Assembly (NCBI GenBank): GCA_037349315.1
Contig: JBAIAC010000004.1
Span: forward strand, 38,753,001-38,817,000
Origin: Chelydra serpentina
Lineage: Eukaryota; Chordata; Testudines; Chelydridae
Direction of reading: 5' to 3'
Length of the DNA: 64,000 bases
Of the stretch, positions 55,540 through 64,000 are shown piece after piece. A program made the position numbers and the translations under genes. Each line of letters starts with the position of its first letter. Position 1 is the stretch's first letter. The notes under the pieces were generated by a model. The model did not search any database. It was given only the letters and a program-made list of their open reading frames with translations, and was not told the DNA's origin.

Positions 55540-58180
55540 ATGCCTGGCTCTCCGGGATTCAAACCTTGCTCGGCATGCCAGAAGCCGATGCCCACAGGAG
55601 ATCCACACACCTCCTGTCTCAAGTGCCTCGGGGAATCCCACCTTCCGGACAAGTGCCGCATTTGTAAGTCGTTCAAGCCGCGGACCAAAAAGGAGCGGGA
55701 CTTTCGCTTAAAGCAGCTCCTCTTAGAGGCATCGCTCAGCCCGATGTCGGCGCCGCAACGAGCCCAGGCACCGACCCCGGTGGCCTCAACGTCTACGGCA
55801 CCGGAGCACCCGAGCTCCGGGAAAGAACCCCGGCACCGTCCTTCTCTGCCTGGGACCTCGCAGAGCCGCCCTCTGTCTCCGAGGGCGAAGAAGTCGGGAG
55901 GACCGACTAAGGCGCCGCTGCATACGCAGCCAGCTCCAGACCTACCTAGGCCTGTTGAGGCGCCAGCACCGCCAACTCCGGTACCGCAAGGACCGTTGAG
56001 TTCGGTGCCAGTGGCCTCTGTGCCACTTACTCCGGCCCACCATAGGCCGTTGAGTCCAGCGCCGCCACCAGCACCGGCGCCGGCCCTGCCAACTCCGGCA
56101 CCCGAGAGGCCGTTGAGTGCAGGTCAGCCTCTGCAGGCTCCGGTACCGACGACTCCGGTCCCGCGAGGGCCGTTGAGCTCGGTAGCCGCCAGCTCCCTGG
56201 CCCGCACCGTGGTTGAGCTTACGCTACCGTCCACGCCGGACACCTTCGCAGCGGCAAGGGACCTGATTCAAATGACCGATCCGGCACCGACCCCGTCTAC
56301 GGTACCGCCAGTGCGGATCATCACTTCACGCGGCAAACCGGCCATCTTCCACCCGGTGCCGCAGGCGGAGACCAGCCAGCAGCAACCATCGGCGTCTCCA
56401 AGGTACCGCTCGCAGTCCCGGCACCGATCTCAATCCCGGCGCCGCTCGTACTCGCGGTACCACTCCAGGTCCCCCTCCACGCGGAGGTACCCTGACTCTC
56501 GACGACGCTCCCGGTCCCGCGGCCGGTCGACGCGCAGGTCACTGAGACGTTCAAGGTCCAGATCTGTGTCCCGGTAGCGAGATCATCGCCGGTACCGCTC
56601 CAGGTCTCGTTTCCGATCCGGCTCTCGACACCGGTCTCCATCCCGGCGCCGATCCGGCTCTCGGCGCCAATCCAACTCCCGGCACCGGACTCCACCCCGG
56701 TACCGATCCGACTCCCGGCACCGGACACCATCCCGGTACCGATCCGACTCCCGGCACCGGATACCATCCCAGCACCGGTCCCCACCAAGGAGGCAGACCC
56801 TGGCCACGCAGACGTCACTGCATGGCTACTCTGCCCCACCCTGGCCTTCTCGCTCTGGATCCCGCTCTTCCAGAGCTGGCAGCGACCTCTACGTTGAGGA
56901 CCGCACCATCAGTGACCAGGGCCACCTGCCAGAGACCGGACAGGGTCAGGAGCGATGGCCATTTTGGACCCCTATGGCCTACTACGAAGCCCAGAGGGTA
57001 CCGACGAGAGCTCCCACCTCGACCACTTTGGAGCGTAGAGCGCCAGAGGCTACAGTCTCCCGGCCTCCGCCAGAGGTAGGGGACACTGACCCGGAGCCCC
57101 CAGTCCTGGGCTCTGCAGCGGTACCCACCGAGGATCCGCTCACCCAAGGCCTGTCCTCCTCCTCCTCTCCTGATGAGGCAGTGGCAGGAGCATCATCGTC
57201 CGGCCCGCCTCCCATTGATCTCAGGGATCATCAAGACCTGCTCCGCAGATTGGCCCTCAACATGGACCTCCAGATAGAGGAGGTTCCAGAACTGGAGGAC
57301 CCGGTGGTGGACATCCTGACAACCGATGCCCCCACCAGGGTGGCCCTGCCGTTTGTACGTACCATACTGGCCAACGCCACGTCCATCTGGCAGACCCCAG
57401 CCTCAATACCCCCCACTGCCAGGGGTGTAGAGAGGAAGTACATGGCACCCCCAAGAGATTTTCAATATCTCTATACTCACCCCCCTCTGTGTTCGCTGGT
57501 GGTCCAATCGGTCAACGAGAGGGAGAGGAATGGCCAACAAGCCCCAGCCCCAAAGTCGAAGGACGCCAAGCGCCTAGACTTGTTTGGCAGGAAGATCTAT
57601 TCAGGGGGGGGGCCTACAGCTTCATGCGGCGAACCAGCAGGCACTCCTGAGCCGCTACGGCTATAACACCTGGGTCTCTATGGAGAAATTCAAAGAACTT
57701 ATACCTCCAGAGTCCAGGCAGGAGTACAAGGCTTTTGTAGAGGAGGGCAAGAAGCTGGCCAGGACGTCGTTGCGAGCCTCTCTGGACATCGCCAACTCCG
57801 CCGCCAGAACTATCGCCTCGGGAGTCGCCATGCGGCGCATCTCCTGGCTGCAATCCTCCACCCTCCCCGCAGAGGTCCAGCATACGATCCAGGACCTACC
57901 TTTTGAAGGACAGGGTCTGTTCTCTGAAAAAACTGACCCGAAGCTGCAGACCCTTAAAGACGGTCGTACCATCATCCGCACGCTGGGGATGCATACCCCT
58001 GCGACGCAGCGCAGGCCCTTCCGGCCTTTCGCACGATGTACCTACTTCCCCCCCGCACCACGGCAGGACTTCTACAGGAGGCCGCGTGGTCGAGGGGGCA
58101 GGAGACAACAATCCGGTCGACAGACCGGTCAGAGGCAGGGCCCCCACAAGCCATCGTCGGGGCCCAAACAAAATTTTTGA
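55540..58180 (+). pseudogene. Young DIRS gag-like ORF (one stop, one +1 frameshift)
   Basis: I chose the ATG at 55540 because it aligns with the ATG at 22480 of copy 3. An N-terminal cysteine module (CSAC, CLKC and CRIC pairs, codons around 55567-55668) is followed by a basic patch (KPRTKKERDFRLKQ), a long proline-rich repetitive region, and an arginine-serine-rich domain (56400-56800). TAG at 56575-56577 interrupts the RS domain. The frame then continues past 56974 to a run of nine G (57604-57612), where one extra G shifts it; it continues in the next frame (WVSMEKFKELIPPESRQEYK) to TGA at 58178-58180. The conserved IWQTPASIPPTARGVERKY block is at 57388. Function inferred: nucleoprotein assembly. 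Confidence 0.88.
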
Positions 58181-60101
58181 AGGGGCGCTTGAGGCCGGAG
58201 TACCAGTCCCAACCGATCCTGCCCTCCTATTCCTGAACCGCCTCTCCCTTTTCTCCCCGGCGTGGTCAAACATCACCACGGACCGCTGGGTCATACAGAC
58301 CATCCAAAGGGAATACCAATTGCAGTTTGTCTCCCCGCCCTCATCCCACCCTCCCACCCCGTCCCTCTTCAGGGACCCTTCTCACGAGCAACTCCTTATC
58401 CAGGAGGTGCAGGAGCTCCTCACTGTAGGAGCGGTGGAGGAGGTTCCAAGGGATCTCAGAGGCAAGGGATTCTATTCCCGTTATTTCCTAATCCCAAAAG
58501 CAAAAGGGGGGCTACGTCCTATTCTGGACTTACGGGGACTCAACAAATTTATGGTAAGGTTGAAATTCCGTATGCTCTCCCTGGGCACTATTATCCCCTC
58601 TATGGATCAGGGAGACTGGTACGCCGCCCTCAACATGAAGGACGCGTATTTCCACATTGCCATCTACCCACCTCACAGACGCTTCCTGCGCTTCGTAGTG
58701 GGCCAGAGACACTTCCAGTTCACGGTCCTGCCCTTCGGCCTCTCAACGGCACTGAGGGTCTTCACGAAGTGTATGGCAGTGGTAGCAGCCGCCCTTCGGC
58801 GTCAAAGGATTCAGGTGTTCCCCTACCTCGACGACTGGCTCATCCGTGGCAACTCCAGCAGCCAGGTCCAGTCTCACATTCGCACGGCCACGGACATGTT
58901 CGACCGTCTTGGCCTCCTACTGAATGTAGAAAAGTCCACTTTGGTACCAACACAGAGAATAGACTTTATAGGGGCAATACTGGACTCTACTCTCGCCAGG
59001 GCGTTCCTCCCAGAGGCTCGCTTTCAAACGCTTGCAGCCGCCATATGGAGCCTCCAAGCCTTCCCAACGTCAACGGCCCGCTGCTTTCTCAGCCTCATGG
59101 GTCACATGGCATCATGCACCTTCGTGACAGCTCACGCCAGATTACGCCTACGGCCCCTCCAGGCATGGCTTGCCTCCGCATACCGGCCGCACAGGGACAG
59201 CCTGGATATAATTCTGACGGTCCCACCGCAAGCCCTAGCCTCCCTCAACTGGTGGCTGGACCCCAGGAATGTGATGTCAGGTGTTCCATTTCATCCACCT
59301 CAGCCATCCCGAGCCTTGACTATGGATGCGTCATCCCTCGGCTGGGGGGCTCACCTGCAGAACCTCCAAACGCAGGGCCTGTGGTCAGAACAGGAGCTGA
59401 CACTGCACATCAATGTCAGAGAACTCCGAGCGGTACGTCTTGCCTGCCAAGCCTTCGCTCAACACTTACAGGGCCGTTGTGTCTCCATTCTTACAGACAA
59501 CACGACGGCCATGCATTACATCAACAGACAGGGAGGGGCACACTCCCTCCCCCTCTGCCGAGAAGCAACTCAGCTCTGGGACTTTTGCATAGCCCGATCC
59601 ATTCACCTGGTAGCCTCGTTTCTCCCAGGAGTCCAGAACACCTTGGCAGACCGCCTGAGCAGGTCCTTTCAAACCCACGAGTGGTCCATTCGTCCGGACG
59701 TCATCCACTCTGTTTTCCAGAAGTGGGGGTTTCCCCACATAGATCTCTTCGCGACTCGCGAGAACCGGAAATGCCACGTGTTCTGCTCATTCCAGGGTCG
59801 CTCCCCAGGCTCCCTGACAGACGCCTTTCTCCATCCTTGGACGGACCACCTGGCCTATGCCTTCCCGCCAGTTCCACTGGTCCACAGAGTCCTACTCAAA
59901 CTGCGCAGGGACAAGGCTCGAGTAATCCTGATTGCTCCAGCGTGGCCCAGGCAACACTGGTATACCACGCTCCTGGAACTCTCCATGGCCGACCCGATTA
60001 CTCTACCACTGTGGCCGGACCTGATCACGCAGCAGCACGGCAGGCTCCAGCACCCCGACCTGCACTCCCTTCACCTCACGGCGTGGCTGCTGCATGGCTG
60101 A
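57903..60101 (+). CDS. Young DIRS reverse transcriptase/RNase H/methyltransferase-like ORF, intact
   Basis: An open frame of 732 codons overlapping the gag end; no convincing ATG near the RT start, so expression may use the overlap. Domains by codon: RT about 130-430, with MKDAYFHI near 245 and the catalytic YLDDWL near 307; RNase H about 470-590, with TMDASSLGWGAHL (473), TDNTTAMHYINRQ (529) and LADRLSR (583); then a region from about 600 to 732 with IDLFATRENRKCHVFCS and YAFPPVPLVHRVLL, where DIRS elements carry a Dam-like methyltransferase. All YxDD residues are present. It copies element RNA to DNA. The recombinase frame overlaps its end. Confidence 0.9.
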   Translation: MKDRVCSLKKLTRSCRPLKTVVPSSARWGCIPLRRSAGPSGLSHDVPTSPPHHGRTSTGGRVVEGAGDNNPVDRPVRGRAPTSHRRGPNKIFEGALEAGVPVPTDPALLFLNRLSLFSPAWSNITTDRWVIQTIQREYQLQFVSPPSSHPPTPSLFRDPSHEQLLIQEVQELLTVGAVEEVPRDLRGKGFYSRYFLIPKAKGGLRPILDLRGLNKFMVRLKFRMLSLGTIIPSMDQGDWYAALNMKDAYFHIAIYPPHRRFLRFVVGQRHFQFTVLPFGLSTALRVFTKCMAVVAAALRRQRIQVFPYLDDWLIRGNSSSQVQSHIRTATDMFDRLGLLLNVEKSTLVPTQRIDFIGAILDSTLARAFLPEARFQTLAAAIWSLQAFPTSTARCFLSLMGHMASCTFVTAHARLRLRPLQAWLASAYRPHRDSLDIILTVPPQALASLNWWLDPRNVMSGVPFHPPQPSRALTMDASSLGWGAHLQNLQTQGLWSEQELTLHINVRELRAVRLACQAFAQHLQGRCVSILTDNTTAMHYINRQGGAHSLPLCREATQLWDFCIARSIHLVASFLPGVQNTLADRLSRSFQTHEWSIRPDVIHSVFQKWGFPHIDLFATRENRKCHVFCSFQGRSPGSLTDAFLHPWTDHLAYAFPPVPLVHRVLLKLRRDKARVILIAPAWPRQHWYTTLLELSMADPITLPLWPDLITQQHGRLQHPDLHSLHLTAWLLHG

Positions 60102-61150
60102 ACCCGTCGGAGCTGCGTTGTTCCAGCCCGGTCCAGCACGTTCTGCTGAGCAGTAGGAAACCCTCCACCAGGTCTACCTACTCAGCTAAGTGGAAACGGT
60201 TTTCCCTTTGGTGTGGCACTCGGGGTCTCAACCCCTTGCAGGTGCCAATTCACACCATCCTGGACTATCTCCTCTCACTAAAGGAGCAGGGTCTAGCTCG
60301 CTCGTCGCTAAAGGTCCACCTAGTGGCAATCTCAGCCTTTCACCCCGGGAACGGGGCGGGTTCCGTTTTCTCCAACCCCATGGTTAGCAGGTTCCTTAGG
60401 GGGTTAGAACAGCTACACCCACTGGTGCGCCGCCCGGTCCCCACTTGGGACCTCAACCTAGTCATCACCAGGCTCATGGGGGCCCCATTCGAGCCCATGG
60501 CCACTTGCTCCATGCTGTATCTCTCATGGAAAACGGCCTTCCTGGTAGCCATTACCTCGGCTAGACGCATCTCTGAGCTCAGAGCGCTTACTTCGGAACC
60601 ACCTTATACGGTGTTCCATAAAGATAAAGTACAGCTCCGGCCACACTCGGCCTTCCTGCCCAAGGTAGTGTCGGCCTTCCATATTAACCAAGACATTTTT
60701 CTACCTGTCTTTTATCCTAAGCCCCATGCCTCTAGGAAGGAGCAGCAACTCCATTCCTTGGATGGCCGGAGAGCCCTCGCCTTCTACATCGAGAGGACGA
60801 AGCCGTTCCGGAAGTCGACTCAACTGTTCATCGCCGTGGCGGACCGGATGAAAGGCCTTCCCGTCTCTTCCCAGCGCATCTCGTCATGGATCACCTCGTG
60901 CATCCGCACATGTTATGACTTGGCAGGTGTCCCCACCATGCACCTTACGGCCCACTCTACCCGAGCTCAGGCCTCGTCGTCTGCCTTCCTGGCACACATA
61001 CCTATCCAAGAGATTTGTAGGGCCACGACATGGTCGTCAGTACACACCTTTGCCTCGCACTGTGCCATAGTGCAACATTCTAGAGACGCCGCCGCTTTTG
61101 GTTCGGCGGTCCTAAACTCTGCTGTATCACGATCCGACCCCGCCTCCTAG
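60075..61150 (+). CDS. Young DIRS tyrosine recombinase, open but lacking the catalytic Tyr
   Basis: Recombinase homology starts at AAWLNPSELRCSSPV (near 60085). The same frame is open upstream to 58262, giving a 962-codon frame overlapping the RT ORF. Motifs: KWKRFSLWC and TILDYLLSLK (N-terminal domain); first Arg in ITSARRISEL (60563-60568); HSTR box with His 60953-60955 and Arg 60962-60964; W in ATTWSSVH; then TFASHCAI, where Cys (TGT, 61061-61063) stands in place of the Tyr present in copies at 3962 and 27551. Stop at 61148-61150. The R, H, R and W are intact, so the Tyr-to-Cys change alone should abolish strand cleavage. Confidence 0.9.
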
Positions 61151-61185
61151 GAATGGCTTGGGAGTCACCTAAGTGGAATACATAT

Positions 61186-61255
61186 GAGCAAGCACTCGAA
61201 GAAGAAAAGACGGTTACTCACCGTAGTAACTGGTGTTCTTTGAGATGTGTTGCTC
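61186..61255 (+). repeat. Internal complementary region of young DIRS
   Basis: gcaagcactcgaagaagaa (61188-61206) is complementary to the left extremity at 55155-55173, and aagacggttactcaccgtag (61207-61226) onwards to the right extremity at 61460-61511. This adjoining of both ends is the diagnostic DIRS feature. Confidence 0.92.
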
Positions 61256-61302
61256 ATATGTATTCCAAACCCGCCCTCCATCCCCACTGTCGGAATAGCC
61301 GG

Positions 61303-61467
61303 CAAGAAGGAACTGAGAGGGCGATGGGCCGGCTGGGGTATATATCGGGCCACCTAACGGCGCCACTCTAGGGGGCGCCAGCCGGCCCACCGAGTGTTGC
61401 TAGGGTAAAAATCTTCCGACGATCGTGCACGCCGTGCGCGCACACCTAAGTGGAATACATATGAGCA
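61303..61467 (+). repeat. Right inverted terminal repeat of young DIRS
   Basis: Pairs with 55171-55332. Contains the tatatatcggg and gcgccagccggcccac blocks. The few mismatches between the two repeats could be counted to estimate age. Confidence 0.9.
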
Positions 61468-61511
61468 ACACATCTCTAAGAACACCAGTTACTACGGTGA
61501 GTAACCGTCTT

Positions 61512-62960
61512 ATCTCCCATAGGGTAGAAATAGCAGCAGTCTACCAGGCCTCCAGACTATAATTGCAGATTCCCTGAGCAGGCACTTCTGGCAAGATCAT
61601 TAACAGGAGCACAAAACTAGCTTCTGCCCCATCTGCCAGATCGGGGTAGACCTCTTGGCTACCCGAACAATGAAAAATGTCATCTGTTCTACTCCAAGGG
61701 GGTTTATGGCCACAACTCTCTAGGGGGTTCCCTGATAACACCATGACCCTGGACTTTTCTTTATGCTTAACTACATATACCATTAAATCCTCAAGACCCT
61801 TCTCAAGCTGCACTGTGAGGTGTCTCAACCAAGCAGGGTGCTATGAGGAGAAGTGTGGTACTCAAACCTCCTCTCTCTCTCAAAAGGTAACACCCTCAGA
61901 CTTCCTATCTCAAAAGCATATTGACACACAACTTAGGGCCCTCATCTGTTCTAACCCCTCCTCCCTGAATCTGAGAGCATGGAATTGCCCTTTTTGGTTA
62001 AAATTTAGTCAGTTCTCTTATCCAAGAGAAAGGCCAGTATTTGCAAGAGGCACCTCCAGAAGTTGAAGCACTTCCAGTTTGGTGCTCTATCATCTTCTCT
62101 AGCTTTGGAAGTTCCACTTTCCAAGATCCTGGACTATGTATTAGAATTAAAAACACAGGCTCTGATAGAGCTCATTTGAGACACCCTTCCTCTAACCTAG
62201 CCAGGACTTCGGTGTCTTTGGCCACACTACAGCCACTGGATTTCTTAAGGGCCTATGCAACTTTTATCCTATTCGACAACTTGCCCCCACCCCCACCCCT
62301 AGTGACCTCAGCCTGGTTTTAAACACACTCAAAGGGACGTTGTTTTTTTTAAAACAGTGGCAACCTGTTTCCCCCCTCCACCTCTCCCTCAAAATTTTGA
62401 TCTTAATCACCATCCCCTCAGCAAGGTGATCTGGGAACACTTATGGTGAACCCACAATACACCACCTTCTGCAAAGACAAGGTTATACTATATCTCCATC
62501 CTTGCTTCCTTCCAAAGGTGTCCTTGAAATCACTAACCAGGAAATTTGCCTGCTAGTTTTCTGCACAAAACCTCATGCCTCCAGAGAAGAATAAAGCTTT
62601 AATTCACTGGATGTCAGAAGGGCATTTGCTTTCTCGCTGTACAGAACTTAAACCATTCCAGGCCTCTCCTAGGCTACTTCCTATCTGCAATTTGATTTAA
62701 GGACCAACTTTCCACACCAAGATTGTCGAAGTGGATTTGAGGTTGCATCTTGACCTGCTATGAAAATGCAATGGTGCAAACCCCCTGAGTAGCAACACAT
62801 TCCAGTAGTGTTCAGTCCACAGCTATAGCACTATTGAAGGACATTGGACTGCTACTTTGTTTTCTATCCATATCTTTGCCAAGTATTATGTCATCTTACC
62901 TGCTTCCAGAGACACCATATTCAAAGTGACCTGGACTTACCTCTTCGGCATCCCCCACCT
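61512..62960 (+). pseudogene. Old DIRS RNase H, methyltransferase-like and recombinase remnant
   Basis: Resumes with a LPGLQTIIADSLSRHFWQDH block (61538), then a degraded YA*LHIPLNPQ segment. Recombinase: ILDYVLELKTQALIEL (62130), EPTIHHLLQRQGYTISPSL-like frame matching EPPYTVFHKDKVQLRPH (62452), and NQEICLLVFCTKPHASREE (62545). No intact HxxR or Tyr block. Confidence 0.72.
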
Positions 62961-62989
62961 CATTGAGTTACTGCTTGGGAGGCTCCTGC

Positions 62990-63310
62990 AGTGGAGCCCC
63001 CATAAGGGACATACTTGAAGGAGGAGAGGTTACTTACCTTCCAGCAATGAGGCCTTTGAGATATTTTCGTCATAGGGGTGTTCAATCTCCTGCCCTCCAT
63101 CCCCTCAACTGTGAAGCCGAATTCCACAGCAAAAGAACTGAGTGGCAGCAGGCTTGTACCTCCCTGGATGCCCCCGCTCTGAGCAACTGGAACTGCTCTG
63201 TGCAAGCGTGGGCCTGCAGACACTACATTGAATACTCAATTGAGTACAGGAGCACCAAATTATGTCTTATGTCCCTATGGAAGAACGTAGGTTACTGTAA
63301 GGTAAGTAAC
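62990..63310 (+). repeat. Old DIRS right terminus
   Basis: Arms ggttacttaccttccagcaa (63027 on) and gttactgtaaggtaagtaac (63291-63310), with the second pair cataagggacatacttg and gtcttatgtccctatgg, give the ICR/right-end arrangement. Confidence 0.72.
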
Positions 63311-63542
63311 CTCTTCTTGCCATGCAACAAGTCCATTTGGTGAGTCCCAAGTATCAACAAATGCTAGCATTCACATTTTATATGCTGCCCAAATAAAGTG
63401 ATACGCACCACTGATGCTTAGATTCTGCTTCAGGTGTTCCTGGCTAGTTAGGATTTAGCTCTAGCACCAAAAACCTTATCAGCTGTCAATTTTAGCATCT
63501 CTCTTCAATGTCTAATATAAAATCTCCTTGAACCCTTAAGGC

Positions 63543-64000
63543 CAGTGGTCACCAACCTGTTGATTGCGGTGCTTGTGGGCGCAGGCTGCACACGGAGACC
63601 CACTGCCCCCCTTCTCTCCCAGAGACATGCCAGCTGCTTCCAGGAGCGGCGTGGGGCCATGGCAGGCAGGCAGCCTGCCTGAGCCCTGCTGCGGCCATTG
63701 ACCAGGAGCCGCCTGTGGTATGCGCCTCCCGACTGGAGCCTGCACTTTGCACCACAAACCCCTGCCCCAGCCCTGAGCCCCCTCCTGCACCTAAACGCCC
63801 TCCCAGAGCCCACACGCTTCACCCCCTCCTGCACCAAGAGTTTGCACCCCTCACTCCTACACCCAGCTCACCCAATGCACACCCCACAGTTGAGATTATT
63901 ACACTGATTTGTGACAATCCCTGAAGGATTTTGGATCTATAAACCACACCCACCACTAATAAAAAGTAAAACTCATGAAATGTCCAATGGATTCTGTGAG
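63543..64000 (+). mobile_element. Possible hAT-type repeat running off the window
   Basis: Begins cagtggtcaccaacctgttg, a start common among hAT MITEs. A GC-rich interior follows. The right end is not in the window, so no duplication can be checked. Confidence 0.35.

Larger units (their letters stand above)
55155..61511 (+). mobile_element. Young, nearly intact DIRS-type retrotransposon
   Basis: The complete DIRS layout is visible: left end ttcttcttcgagtgcttgct (55155), left inverted repeat (55171-55332), gag, RT/RNase H/methyltransferase-like ORF, overlapping recombinase ORF, internal complementary region (61186-61255), right inverted repeat (61303-61467) and right end ctacggtgagtaaccgtctt (61492-61511). 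The internal region joins complements of the left end (gcactcgaagaagaa) and the right end (aagacggttactc), as expected for copying a circular junction. It is inserted in the RNase H region of an older DIRS without target duplication. Lesions are few: one stop and one frameshift in gag, and one active-site change in the recombinase. Confidence 0.95.
52083..63310 (+). mobile_element. Old DIRS element hosting a young DIRS element
   Basis: Gag (52290-53071 and 53463-53680), RT (53960-54980) and the start of RNase H (55080-55154) lie left of the young copy; the rest of RNase H, the methyltransferase-like region, recombinase (61512-62960) and right terminus (62990-63310) lie right of it. The halves join in the RNase H LWD...SFLPG region. 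Heavy decay. Confidence 0.78.

Noticed and set aside
56321..57454. Minus-strand ORFs of up to 172 codons rich in Gly, Ser and Arg
   Set aside because: Complement of the RS-rich repetitive gag region; shadow frames.
58262..60074. N-terminal 600 codons of the 962-codon frame as part of the recombinase protein
   Set aside because: No recognisable domain, and it overlaps the RT ORF in another frame. Kept as a finding on possible dual coding but not annotated as recombinase.
63505..63837. Minus-strand frames of 84-110 codons near the window end
   Set aside because: Three different frames open in the same GC-rich repeat, typical of composition rather than coding.
1..64000. tRNA or rRNA genes, CRISPR arrays, bacterial-type operons
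   Set aside because: None seen; the sequence is vertebrate nuclear DNA with spliced exons and retrotransposons.

Overview
This is a vertebrate nuclear window, most likely from a turtle. Three things point there: abundant CR1 LINE fragments, many DIRS-type tyrosine-recombinase retrotransposons, and Penelope, hAT and Harbinger-like non-autonomous elements. Coding density is very low. The only host gene I can support is the 3' part of a Tudor-domain gene on the + strand. Seven coding exons (12900-45108) join in phase and encode the C-terminal Tudor region of what I recognise as RNF17 (TDRD4), a germline piRNA-pathway protein. A 3' UTR exon and poly(A) signal probably follow (46106-46340). Positions 1-12899 are presumably an upstream intron of the same gene. 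Positions 46341-64000 look like gene-free flank.

Nearly everything else is transposable elements, often nested. At least eight DIRS copies or fragments are visible: 1-4411 (recombinase intact, right end present, left cut by the window edge); 4412-5320 (older, internally deleted, flanking the first); 5786-12810 (old, split by three CR1 insertions); 22138-27995 (complete but decayed, split by a hAT element with a perfect 8-bp target duplication); about 28000-30640 and 30645-36110 (old, the second lying inside or against the first); 41318-41690 (a lone terminal fragment); and an old copy over about 52083-63310 that hosts a young, almost intact copy at 55155-61511. The young copy has the full DIRS layout: inverted terminal repeats, an internal complementary region, gag, reverse transcriptase/RNase H/methyltransferase-like ORF, and an overlapping tyrosine-recombinase ORF.

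Other elements: a degenerate RTE-like LINE (16930-20040) interrupted by a Penelope 3' fragment; a palindromic Penelope-end insertion (42241-42446); a 3.9-kb hAT element with a dead transposase (37285-41194) carrying an LTR-like insertion and a Harbinger-like MITE; two further Harbinger-like MITEs (43531-43831, 49711-50006); several hAT MITEs with 8-bp target duplications, one set nested three deep (36112-36900); a solo ERV-like LTR (50940-52082); and a repeat with TGTAG/CTACA ends holding a 36-bp tandem array (48287-49302).

The most interesting signals are the young DIRS element, whose recombinase ORF is open but has lost its predicted catalytic tyrosine; the long frame overlapping its RT; repeated DIRS-into-DIRS insertion with a shared right-flank motif; and the fact that this build-up sits in introns of a gene whose product helps silence transposons.
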